From Candidatus Saccharimonadota bacterium (GTDB lineage Bacteria; Patescibacteriota; Saccharimonadia; Saccharimonadales; Saccharimonadaceae): a stretch of 63,005 bases of DNA. The stretch lies in contig JAFRJK010000003.1 of NCBI GenBank assembly GCA_017432305.1, positions 1 through 63,005 of the forward strand. Direction: 5' to 3'. The number at the start of each line of letters is the position of its first letter. The first letter of the stretch is position 1. A program made the translations under genes and the position numbers. A model generated the notes under the pieces. That model did not search any database. It worked only from the letters and a program-made list of their open reading frames with translations, and was not told the origin of the DNA. Below are positions 45,001 through 51,755 of this stretch, piece after piece.

Positions 45001-45076
45001 TTAAAAAGCCAAGAATTCCAATTGCCGGAATCCAAAAAATTGGCATCAAGATGAATTGTATGATTCCTGCTAGCAT
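42050..45076 (-). CDS. TraG/VirD4-like ATPase (type IV secretion/DNA-transfer family)
   Basis: The 1008-residue protein has one or two N-terminal membrane helices (5-25), a long amino half (to about 390) typical for CPR members, and a FtsK/VirD4-type motor with Walker A GQTGAGKS (K420), IDPHGDFA, and Walker B YVDEFQNF (D663-E664) followed by LSEARKYGLNLTVANQY. The last ~200 residues are charged and disordered and end in a Lys/Arg-rich stretch. It may drive DNA or protein transfer, or pili linked to competence or host contact. It has its own -10 (TAAAAT, 9 nt before the ATG). Confidence 0.85.
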   Translation of the reverse strand: MLAGIIQFILMPIFWIPAIGILGFLTYRNYKKINRLKVLNVDSVLLMLEIPRTNDKKELAAEQMFASLHGILRDSMELKNSGGVQEHLSFEIVSTGGQIRFYVWTPKILQSFVEGQIYAQYPTVQIHTIEEDYVSKGKEHPVIFSAELGLVANEALPIKTFDNFEVDPLAGVTGTLAKLGADSKEELWIQILTRPIPDSWHKETDKWINYIKSGAKNFKILGIDWTWIAQAIAALWVPPSGGSKDETKVELSDRAKTQITAAEEKATKLGYQVKIRLAYLGENDINAKLNMQAIVGTFKQFNSTNLNGFKQIGGSFNKDDLEAYRLRQFTDNGFILNISELASVYHLPHTSVETPNIVWASSKTAEPPAKLPLITGRPAEDENISAFGLTNFRGINHQFGMLRRDRSRHVYVIGQTGAGKSGLLELFALSDTFYNQGYCIIDPHGDFAIDNLRFVPKNRVEDVVYFNPADTQYPVAFNPLELSDSVRKPNVCSEVIGVLKRMFGDSWGPRLEHILRYTLLALLDRPETTLLDISRMLTDKDFRKETLDYCQDVTVLQFWKHEFGQWNEKQVNESIAPVLNKVGAFTANPIIRNIIGQPKSSFNVRKIMDDGKILIVNLSKGLIGEDNAGILGAFLVTKIQLAAMSRSDIPDVANRRPFYLYVDEFQNFATDSFAVILSEARKYGLNLTVANQYIAQMTDSVRDAVFGNVGTTISFRVSADDAPILSKQFEPTFEAQDLLQMNNRNFVISMIINGEKVPAFSATTLNIPQTPQDNFNEIIASSREKYSRSRAEVEAEIRETIEQSEKYKKELSDSGRQEEQGTTSEKSGWGSNYGNGHIVRNYAAGPKPTFIESPADVKKAKISPNEASGKEGNTLKDLKKMVEEKTTPKESVKPAKTEEKVETNPLKSKESIIGAVVEKNPYRNNERNSRRKKSHNKHKKNTPLTSQERREAPQIERAVNFASDLHDGRPGVATSQNVPSAHKNGLYQSVKGQGNDDGTDSGFLSIHH

Positions 45077-45121
45077 CTTAAGAATATTTTACCACAAAAA
45101 GCATAAAAATTAAACAAAAAA

Positions 45122-45137
45122 CCCGCTTTAAAACGGG
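45122..45137 (-). terminator. Terminator after sigma-like gene
   Basis: On the minus strand CCCG, TTTTAAAG, CGGG followed by TTTTTTG. The stem is short but the T run is good. Confidence 0.6.
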
Positions 45138-45169
45138 AAATTTGTATCTAGATGCGCGTACCGGGAAAA

Positions 45170-46201
45170 TTATTCGGCAGTTGTGTAAGAGTTTTTATCG
45201 ACTTTCTTAAACAATTTCTTATTTTGGAGGTTTAGGAGGATAGTCGTTTCTTTCACTTTCCTCATCGCGAGGACACGTTTAACGATTTGTTCGCGAGTGA
45301 GAGGTTTTTTCGACTGTTTTAAGATGTCGGAAATCGTTTCAGCGACAGTTCCCTTCTTATATCCCCAAGAATCGAGTGCGTAGATTCCGCGGCCAATCAA
45401 AACGAAACGAGAATCTTTGATAAGTTCGTTATGGATTGCCTGAATCGTGACGTTTTTGCGGCGGAAATCGGATTCTTTAATTGCGTTTGCAATATCTTCA
45501 AAATGCATCGGTTCCCTTTTTTCTTCGAGAACAACATAGATTTTATCGCGGATGTTTTTCGGATTTACGGTCGGCCATTTCGCGAGTCCCCAGAGATTAT
45601 TAAGGGTTGCGAGTAGTTTTGATGTTGACGCGATTGCTTTAATGTGGTCAGGGTGCTCATAATCTAAATTATTGTCAAGCTCGTCAATCGACATCGGAGC
45701 TTTATTTTTCTTTAAGAGGTTTACGATTTCATCAACTTTGGTTTTTATTTCTTTTTCGTCGCCATAATCAGCGATTCCGATCGAGTTATAGTATTTGTCG
45801 TTTTCTTCGATAATTGTAAGATTAGCAGAGATTTCACCAATGAAGGTAAGGCCGGATTTTTGGCTTTCGGTTACGTTATCGCCAAATATTTTCTTCGCTA
45901 GATCCGAAACTCTTGCAATTCGTCCCATCTCGGTAAGATTTCGGATAATAATCTTTTCAGCGTGAGAAAGTTCCGGGATTTTATTGTCTTCGGCCGCGAT
46001 TCTTAAACGAATAAGAATTGCCTTTTCAAGCTGTCTGACGCGTTCGCGAGTAATGGATAGCATGTCGCCGATTTGCTCCAAAGTCTCCTTATTTCCGGAG
46101 AGCCCAAAACGACGAGAAATGATTTCCTTTTCGCGGTCTTGTTCGATAATTTTTAGGCTGCCCTCAATCGCTTTTGCGATTGTTTCCGCATTTTGATCCA
46201 T
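45170..46201 (-). CDS. Sigma-70 region 4 fused to HARE-HTH-type winged helices
   Basis: The 343-residue protein begins with a sigma region 4-like helix-turn-helix (REKEIISRRFGLSG..TLEQIGDMLSITRERVRQLEKAILIRLR, residues ~18-68) that normally reads -35 boxes, but sigma regions 2 and 3 are absent. The rest has two to three winged-helix units; the one with PMHFEDIANAI, VTIQAIHNELIKDSRFVLIGRGIYALDSWGY is of the HARE-HTH type found in RNA polymerase delta subunits. It is likely a transcription regulator working with RNA polymerase. A 7-bp inverted repeat and a copy of the ACCCCTGTT motif lie in its upstream region. Confidence 0.8.
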   Translation of the reverse strand: MDQNAETIAKAIEGSLKIIEQDREKEIISRRFGLSGNKETLEQIGDMLSITRERVRQLEKAILIRLRIAAEDNKIPELSHAEKIIIRNLTEMGRIARVSDLAKKIFGDNVTESQKSGLTFIGEISANLTIIEENDKYYNSIGIADYGDEKEIKTKVDEIVNLLKKNKAPMSIDELDNNLDYEHPDHIKAIASTSKLLATLNNLWGLAKWPTVNPKNIRDKIYVVLEEKREPMHFEDIANAIKESDFRRKNVTIQAIHNELIKDSRFVLIGRGIYALDSWGYKKGTVAETISDILKQSKKPLTREQIVKRVLAMRKVKETTILLNLQNKKLFKKVDKNSYTTAE

Positions 46202-46242
46202 TTATTCTTCCTTTATTTCCACCCCTGTTGATAAAATCATTT

Positions 46243-46259
46243 TATGTTATATTAACATA
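46243..46259. promoter_or_regulatory. Operator-like inverted repeat
   Basis: TATGTTA, 3 nt, TAACATA is a perfect dyad about 45 nt upstream of the sigma-like gene. The AT-rich DNA around (to 46390) holds no gene. Confidence 0.35.
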
Positions 46260-46403
46260 TTTTTGTGCTAATGTCAAATAAATCATGTAATTATGAAATT
46301 TTTGAACTTCTATTACTATTTTAACACATTTTTTTACATTTCAACAAAAAAATTATATTAAAATTTAAAACCTAGCATAAACATTATGAAATATGAATAA
46401 AAA

Positions 46404-46424
46404 AGAGCCCGTTTCCGGGGCTCT
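46404..46424 (-). terminator. Terminator after topA
   Basis: On the minus strand AGAGCCCC/GGGCTCT with a small loop, followed by TTTTTTATTC. Confidence 0.85.
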
Positions 46425-46430
46425 TTCTAG

Positions 46431-48752
46431 TTATTTCTTCTTCGCTCGGCTATGTTTTGGGTGACGAGTGGTTTTTGGTTTTCCTTCGAGGAGTTCTTTT
46501 GCTTCTTCGAGTGTGATTTTCTTTGGATCGAGTTCTTTCGGAATTTTTGCATTATTCGGGCGTCCACGGCCTTTGCCAGAAGCCGGCTTGATTGCAGGGC
46601 CTTTAATGTAAGGTCCGTAAGGCCCAATGATAATTTTAATATCGCCCCAATCGGCAATAATACTAGCTTTTTTCTTTTCGTAAAGTTCAAGTGCGGTCTT
46701 TAACGTAATTTTATACGGATTTTGGGTTGCATCTTTTTTATCAAGCGAGATGTTATAAACTCCAGCTTTAAGATATGGTCCAAAAGGTCCATTTGCGGCG
46801 ATAATTTCCGTTCCGTCGTCAGCTTTTCCAAGTGTTCTCGGGAGAGCTGGGAGGTCGAGCTGTTTTAGGGCTTGTTCAAGATTAATAGTTTTAACAGTTT
46901 TTCCATTTGGGAGTGGAGCAAAGCGAGGTTTTTCGCCCGATTCTTTTTCGTTTTCGCCAAGTTGAATAAACCCGCCGTTTCGACCAATTTTTGCATAGAC
47001 CATTTTTCCAGTTTTTGGATCTTTCCCTAGTTCGATTGAAGAATTATAACGCCCAACAAGGTCGGAAGCATCAACAGTTTTCGAAAATGGGCCATAAAAA
47101 TCTTTCAGCATCTTTACGCGGGTAAGTTTCGCTTCAGCGATTTTATCAAGTTGCTCTTCAATATCGGCGGTAAAGTCATAATCGACAATCTGTTTAAAGT
47201 TATCACATAGAAAGTCCGAAACAAGTTCACCAATCGGAGTTGGGATAAGCTTCCCTTTATTTGCTCCAGTTTTTTCGGTTACTTTTTCCTCACTAACCTT
47301 ATCTTTTTCGAGTTTTAGTACAAGGACTTCACGTTCTTCGCCTTCACTAGTTCCCTTTTCGACGTAACCGCGAATTTGGATTGCGCTCATGATTGTTGCA
47401 TAAGTTGACGGACGACCAATTCCGAGTTCCTCGAGCTTTTTAACCAATGTACCCTCGGTATATCTTGCGGGAGGTTTAGCAAAGGTTTGACGAGCAGAAA
47501 TTTCGTTCATATCGACTTTGTCGCCACTACTTAAATCTGGAAGTTCTAAATCTTTCGCATTCCCATAAACTTTTAAAAAGCCATCGAAAATGACAATTTC
47601 GCCTTTTGCTATGAAATTATATTTTGTTTTTTCTGGGGTAATCGTGACGTTTGTTTTTGCGACTTTGGCGTTCGCCATTTGGGTAGCGAGAGTACGGTTT
47701 CTAATTAATTTGTATAATTTCTTTTCATATTCAGTTTTTCCGGCCACTTCGACTTCAATATGGGTTGGACGAATCGCTTCGTGGGCTTCTTGGGCGGAAG
47801 CGTCTTTCGTCTTAAAATGACGAACTTTTAAGTATTCTTTTCCATAATTTTTTTCGATATAGTTCGCGATGCTAGCAAGAGCCTGGTTCGAGAGATTCAA
47901 GGAGTCGGTACGATGGTAAGTGATATGGCCGGCTTGGTAGAGAGCTTGAGCCGCGTTCATCGTCGTTCTTGAAGAGAATCCAAGGCGAGAGTTTGCTTCG
48001 ATTTGGAGCGCAGCAGTCGCAAACGGAACTGGGTTAGCTTTAGTTCCCTCAGATTTATCAACCGTAGTGACAATAAAATCTTTCCCTTTTAATCCCTCGA
48101 GGAGCTTTTTCGTTTCTTCTTCGGAATTTGGAGTGATTTTATCGAGCGTGGCGTTAAATTCTTGGCTTTTCTTTTTGAATTTTCCAGTAACTTTAAAGGT
48201 GTATTTTGAGTCAAATTTCTCAATTTCGCGTTCACGTTCAACAACGAGGCGAAGGGCTGGACTTTGGACACGACCGGCGGATTTTGCGCCTGGGACTTTC
48301 TTACGGACCACTCCAGAAACGCCATAACCGACAATCCAGTCTAAAGATTGACGGGCTTGTTGGGATGAAACCATATCCATATTAACGGTTCGAGGAGCTT
48401 TAATCGCGGCTTTTAAGGCCGGTTCGGTAATTTCGTGGAAAGTGATGCGTTTTGTCGATTTTGGGAGCTTTAAAACCTCAATAAGGTGCCAAGAAATCGA
48501 TTCTCCTTCGCGGTCTTCATCAGTTGCGAGCCAGATAGTCGAAGCCTCTTTTGCAGCTTTTTTAAGTTTATTTACAATATCTTCTTTTTCAGGATCAACT
48601 TCGTATTCTATTTCAAAATTATTATTAATATCAACGTTAATGTCTTTTCGGATATGTCCAACCGAAGACATGACATGAAAATCAGAGCCGAGATATTTCT
48701 CAATAGTTTTGGCTTTTGCAGGGCTCTCTACGATAACAAGATTTTTTGACAT
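46431..48752 (-). CDS. topA: DNA topoisomerase I
   Basis: TopA relaxes negative supercoils. The 773-residue protein has the Toprim start (NLVIVESPAKAKTIEKYLG, TDEDREGESISWH), the active-site Tyr in HITYHRTDSLNLS, and GIGRPSTYATIM. In place of zinc fingers the C-terminal part has repeats with DPKTGKMVYAKIGRNGGFIQLG, FGPYLKAG and IGPYGPYIKG, and a Lys/Arg-rich tail. Length is normal. Confidence 0.95.
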   Translation of the reverse strand: MSKNLVIVESPAKAKTIEKYLGSDFHVMSSVGHIRKDINVDINNNFEIEYEVDPEKEDIVNKLKKAAKEASTIWLATDEDREGESISWHLIEVLKLPKSTKRITFHEITEPALKAAIKAPRTVNMDMVSSQQARQSLDWIVGYGVSGVVRKKVPGAKSAGRVQSPALRLVVEREREIEKFDSKYTFKVTGKFKKKSQEFNATLDKITPNSEEETKKLLEGLKGKDFIVTTVDKSEGTKANPVPFATAALQIEANSRLGFSSRTTMNAAQALYQAGHITYHRTDSLNLSNQALASIANYIEKNYGKEYLKVRHFKTKDASAQEAHEAIRPTHIEVEVAGKTEYEKKLYKLIRNRTLATQMANAKVAKTNVTITPEKTKYNFIAKGEIVIFDGFLKVYGNAKDLELPDLSSGDKVDMNEISARQTFAKPPARYTEGTLVKKLEELGIGRPSTYATIMSAIQIRGYVEKGTSEGEEREVLVLKLEKDKVSEEKVTEKTGANKGKLIPTPIGELVSDFLCDNFKQIVDYDFTADIEEQLDKIAEAKLTRVKMLKDFYGPFSKTVDASDLVGRYNSSIELGKDPKTGKMVYAKIGRNGGFIQLGENEKESGEKPRFAPLPNGKTVKTINLEQALKQLDLPALPRTLGKADDGTEIIAANGPFGPYLKAGVYNISLDKKDATQNPYKITLKTALELYEKKKASIIADWGDIKIIIGPYGPYIKGPAIKPASGKGRGRPNNAKIPKELDPKKITLEEAKELLEGKPKTTRHPKHSRAKKK

Positions 48753-48830
48753 AATAATTTTCGCTTTTACGTTTGCTTATGATACTAATATTATCACAAA
48801 AAATCAAGCATAAGAAATTTTAAAAAAATA

Positions 48831-48859
48831 TTGACATAATAAAACGCTAGTGGTAATAT
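48831..48859 (+). promoter_or_regulatory. Promoter of surface protein gene
   Basis: TTGACA, 17 nt, TAATAT. A perfect -35 box is unusual among the core genes here and suggests strong expression. Confidence 0.7.
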
Positions 48860-48907
48860 AGATACAGAGTTTGGACTATTCTGGCGGTAAGGAAGGAAAA
48901 AATTACC

Positions 48908-49591
48908 GTGGGAAAAAATAAATACTATGAGAAAAAGAGAGGGGGAAAATTAATTTTATTGCCGATACTTGCATTATTGGCGATTTGTCAAATTGTTGTA
49001 GCTGGAGGTGGCGAAAACACTTCGGCTGCTTCGAGCGCAATCACAGAAACAGTTGTTAATATTAATTCTGTGATTGGGATTTCGGCTCCATCGACGATTA
49101 CGGTTGATATGGGCATCCCGACGACAGCTGGTAAGTTCGCGTCTGGGAGCGGAACGATTCAAGTTTCAACAAACGATCCGACTGGTTATTCGGTTTATCT
49201 AACTGGTACAAACGGTGGTTCAGTTAACTTAGTCCACGAAAATGCTCCAGCAGTTTCGTCGGTCTTCACTCCAATTGGTTCAACCCAAACTATTAGTGGT
49301 GGAACTACAAAATTCTCCGTTAATAACACTTGGGGATGGAGTAGTAACGGTTCGACTTATTACCCATTAAAGGCTTACGGCCAGAAACACACTTCGAGCG
49401 TCACAACTCGTTATCGCCGCACAAACGCTTCGACCATCTCTGGTGGAACAATGGGAACTGATTCGTCGACTTTGACAATCGGTGCAACCGCAAACACTGC
49501 TATGACAGCTGGTTCATATTCAACTCATATTCTTCTTACAGCTGTAGCAAATAGTGATAGCGCAATCTCTGATTACGACGATACACTTTAA
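48908..49591 (+). CDS. Secreted surface protein with WxL-like beta domain
   Basis: The 227-residue protein starts at GTG (48908) after AAGGAAGG. It has a signal peptide (about residues 13-42) and a Thr/Ser/Gly-rich beta domain (INSVIGISAPSTITVDMGIP, then SGTIQVSTNDPTGYSVYLTG). In other Saccharibacteria-type proteins, as I recall, such N-terminal domains carry a C-terminal lectin-like (FISUMP) domain; this one ends in SAISDYDDTL without it. It is expected to be abundant at the cell surface. The family call is inference. Confidence 0.7.
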   Translation: MGKNKYYEKKRGGKLILLPILALLAICQIVVAGGGENTSAASSAITETVVNINSVIGISAPSTITVDMGIPTTAGKFASGSGTIQVSTNDPTGYSVYLTGTNGGSVNLVHENAPAVSSVFTPIGSTQTISGGTTKFSVNNTWGWSSNGSTYYPLKAYGQKHTSSVTTRYRRTNASTISGGTMGTDSSTLTIGATANTAMTAGSYSTHILLTAVANSDSAISDYDDTL

Positions 49592-49624
49592 TCTATAAAT
49601 CCTTCTAGGCCGTCAAAAGGTCCT

Positions 49625-49654
49625 GTAGCCCTTATCTTGCGAGGAAAGGGCTAC
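49625..49654 (+). terminator. Terminator after surface protein gene
   Basis: GTAGCCCTT/AAGGGCTAC stem with a 12-nt loop followed by TTTTAATT. Confidence 0.8.
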
Positions 49655-49671
49655 TTTTAATTAAGACAACA

Positions 49672-50021
49672 AAAAGCCTCTGGTTGTGACTAGGTAAGGG
49701 TGGGCATCACCTAGCCACAACTAGAGGCTCTTTGTAATCCCTATAACACATCTCTTTTTAGTGACACCGGGGAGAGCCCCGGAAGCGTGACCCACCTCAC
49801 ACAAAATTGGGGCCCGCCGGTTATAGGGGTTGCTATGTCCTTAAATAGTTCCCTTCATAGTGGAGGTAATACTATATCTCTCATAAACGAATAAAGACAA
49901 TTTATGAGCCGAAGGGGTTTTAAGAACACGCAACTTCTGTTATACTAGATAACAGAAATTATGACTTATTTAGGTGCGGTATAGAGGCTGGGACATTTCT
50001 GTTCTCTTATGACCTCTAACT
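49672..50021 (-). ncRNA. ~350-nt structured non-coding RNA candidate
   Basis: On the minus strand a consensus promoter leads into about 350 nt without a gene, ending in a strong terminator-like hairpin. The RNA has several clean stems: TTCTGTTAT/ATAACAGAA, CTCATAAA/TTTATGAG, CCCTTC/GAAGGG, CCGGGG/CCCCGG, and a long-range stem CCCTATAAC (49739-49747) with GTTATAGGG (49821-49829). Size and dense folding recall RNase P RNA or tmRNA, but I cannot find the conserved P4 sequences of RNase P nor a tRNA-like end and CCA of tmRNA. Class unknown. Confidence 0.65.
49675..49729 (-). terminator. Three-part terminator of the ncRNA
   Basis: AGCCTCT/AGAGGCT, GTTGTG/CACAAC and CTAGGT/ACCTAG stack into one long stem; on the minus strand TTTTTG follows. 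Confidence 0.75.
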
Positions 50022-50027
50022 GTCTTT

Positions 50028-50056
50028 ATTATACCATATCGAATTTATAAAGTCAA
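50028..50056 (-). promoter_or_regulatory. Promoter of the ncRNA
   Basis: On the minus strand TTGACT, 17 nt, TATAAT with a TATGG extension. The start should be near 50021. Confidence 0.75.
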
Positions 50057-50198
50057 CACTTTTTTGCTAAAAATTAGTAAAAATCAACTATTTTGAAATA
50101 TTTTTGTAAAAAAGCCATAAGCATTTACCTCTGTTATTTCGAGATTTATGGCATTTTTTGATGTTTTAAAGGCAAAATAACAGGGGTGGAAAGGAAAA

Positions 50199-51182
50199 AT
50201 GATGAAAAACAATAAAAATAGGGTGAAAAAGGTGAAAAACGTGGAATTTAAGGAGATTTTAGTTGAAAAATCAGATTATTTAGAACGTTTGAAATATTTA
50301 AAAGATCCGGCAAGAAAGCTCTATTTTTATGGAAGAATTCCGGAATTTTCGGGAAAATTGGGAGCAAATCCGCGTTTTCCAGCGGAAAAAGAAGGGCGAC
50401 CACGGACGGTAGCGATTGTCGGGGCACGAAAAATGACCGCTTATGGGGAGACTTGGGCATTTAAATTTGCAAGGGAACTTGCGGAAGCTGGAGTGATTAT
50501 TGTTTCGGGAATGGCACTCGGGATAGATACGGCGGCACATAAAGGGGCGCTTGCTGGGGGTGGAAGAACAATTGCCTTTCTCGGTACCCCTATAGATAAG
50601 GTCTATCCGGCTGAAAACAAGGAGCTTTTTAGAGAAATTTTAGAGAAAGGTGGGGCGGTTTTGTCTGAATATGCTCCAGGGGAAGATTTGGGACCAAAGC
50701 TTAAAACGAATAGTTTTTTAAATCGGAATCGGCTGATTTCAGGGATTTCGGATGCGGTGATTATTGTTGAGGCGGATCTCCGTTCCGGATCTTTAAACAC
50801 TGCCTCACACGCTTTAGAGCAGGGTGTCCCCCTTTTTGCTATTCCAGGGGATTTATCGAGGCAAATGTCGAGAGGGTGTAACCAACTCTTTAATAAAGGG
50901 GCGTCGGCGATAACTTGTGTTGAGGATATTTTAAATGCGGTTTTACCAGGTTCAATTCGTCATCAAAAGGCTCAGAAAATCGAGCTTTTTGGCTCTACTC
51001 CTGATGAAACGGAGATTTTGAGGATTTTAGCAAAAGGCACAACTTCTGGAGAGGAAATTTTAGAAGAAATCCAGAAAAAAGAGTCGAAATTCGATATCTC
51101 GAGGTTTAATATTGCGATTACGATGCTTGAAATTAGGGGAATTGTGAAGCGAGAATACGGGAATCAATGGATTTTAAGCTAA
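50199..51182 (+). CDS. dprA: DNA-processing protein A (natural competence)
   Basis: DprA binds incoming single strands and loads RecA in natural transformation. The 327-residue protein has the Rossmann-fold motifs VAIVGARKMTAYGE, VSGMALGIDTAAHKGAL, FLGTPIDKVYPAEN and FLNRNRLISGISDAVIIVEA, and a C-terminal winged helix. Upstream, AACAGGGGTGGAAA (50181-50194) is the same string as before the sigma-like gene. It is convergent with pth and overlaps its end by 9 nt. Confidence 0.94.
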   Translation: MMKNNKNRVKKVKNVEFKEILVEKSDYLERLKYLKDPARKLYFYGRIPEFSGKLGANPRFPAEKEGRPRTVAIVGARKMTAYGETWAFKFARELAEAGVIIVSGMALGIDTAAHKGALAGGGRTIAFLGTPIDKVYPAENKELFREILEKGGAVLSEYAPGEDLGPKLKTNSFLNRNRLISGISDAVIIVEADLRSGSLNTASHALEQGVPLFAIPGDLSRQMSRGCNQLFNKGASAITCVEDILNAVLPGSIRHQKAQKIELFGSTPDETEILRILAKGTTSGEEILEEIQKKESKFDISRFNIAITMLEIRGIVKREYGNQWILS

Positions 51183-51695
51183 AAATTCATCAACATTAGA
51201 GGAGATTTTGCGGAGGATTTCGGGTAGTTTTTCCTTTTCTCCAGGAGTAAATTTCGAGAGAACAAAATCAACATCGCCAACTTTTTGTCGGATAGCGTCG
51301 TTGGCGGTTCCGACACGAAGGCGTTTAAATTCATCGGTACCGAGATTTCGTATAGTCGATTTTAACCCATTATTTCCACCAGCACTTCCCTTTTCTCGGA
51401 GGCGAATTTTCCCAAAATCGAGGTTAAAATCGTCACAAATTACTAAGATGTCGGAAGTTTCTATCTTATAAAAGTTCTTAAAACTCGAAATTGCACTTCC
51501 GACGTCATTATAATAAGTCTGAGGTTTAATAAAGATATTTTCACCAATTTTCGTCCAAATTGCGTTAAATTTCGGGTTTTTCTCCCAGTTTAGACCTTTA
51601 ATTTTCATGTAAAAATCGAGGGCTAAAAAGCCGGTATTATGACGAGTAAAATTATATTTATTCTCCGGATTTCCGAAGCCAACGATTAATTTCAT
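51174..51695 (-). CDS. pth: Peptidyl-tRNA hydrolase
   Basis: Pth frees tRNA from dropped peptidyl-tRNA. The 173-residue protein has VGFGNPENKYNFTRHNTGF with the catalytic His, ICDDFNLDFGKIRLREKGSAGGNNGL and the end of the family. It is slightly short. A TATAAT on the minus strand is 6 nt before the ATG. Confidence 0.93.
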   Translation of the reverse strand: MKLIVGFGNPENKYNFTRHNTGFLALDFYMKIKGLNWEKNPKFNAIWTKIGENIFIKPQTYYNDVGSAISSFKNFYKIETSDILVICDDFNLDFGKIRLREKGSAGGNNGLKSTIRNLGTDEFKRLRVGTANDAIRQKVGDVDFVLSKFTPGEKEKLPEILRKISSNVDEFLA

Positions 51696-51717
51696 AGAGA
51701 TATTATAACATGAAAAT

Positions 51718-51743
51718 GGGGTCTTCCAAAATTGGAAGACCCC
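51718..51743 (-). terminator. Terminator after PIN-PhoH gene
   Basis: GGGGTCTTCCA/TGGAAGACCCC forms an 11-bp stem with a short loop, followed on the minus strand by ATTTTC. Confidence 0.75.
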
Positions 51744-51755
51744 CTAAGGAGGTAT

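Noticed and set aside
42050..45076. Integrated conjugative element or prophage
   Set aside because: Apart from the VirD4-like ATPase no relaxase, integrase, capsid or attachment site was seen, and such ATPases occur in CPR chromosomes without an element.
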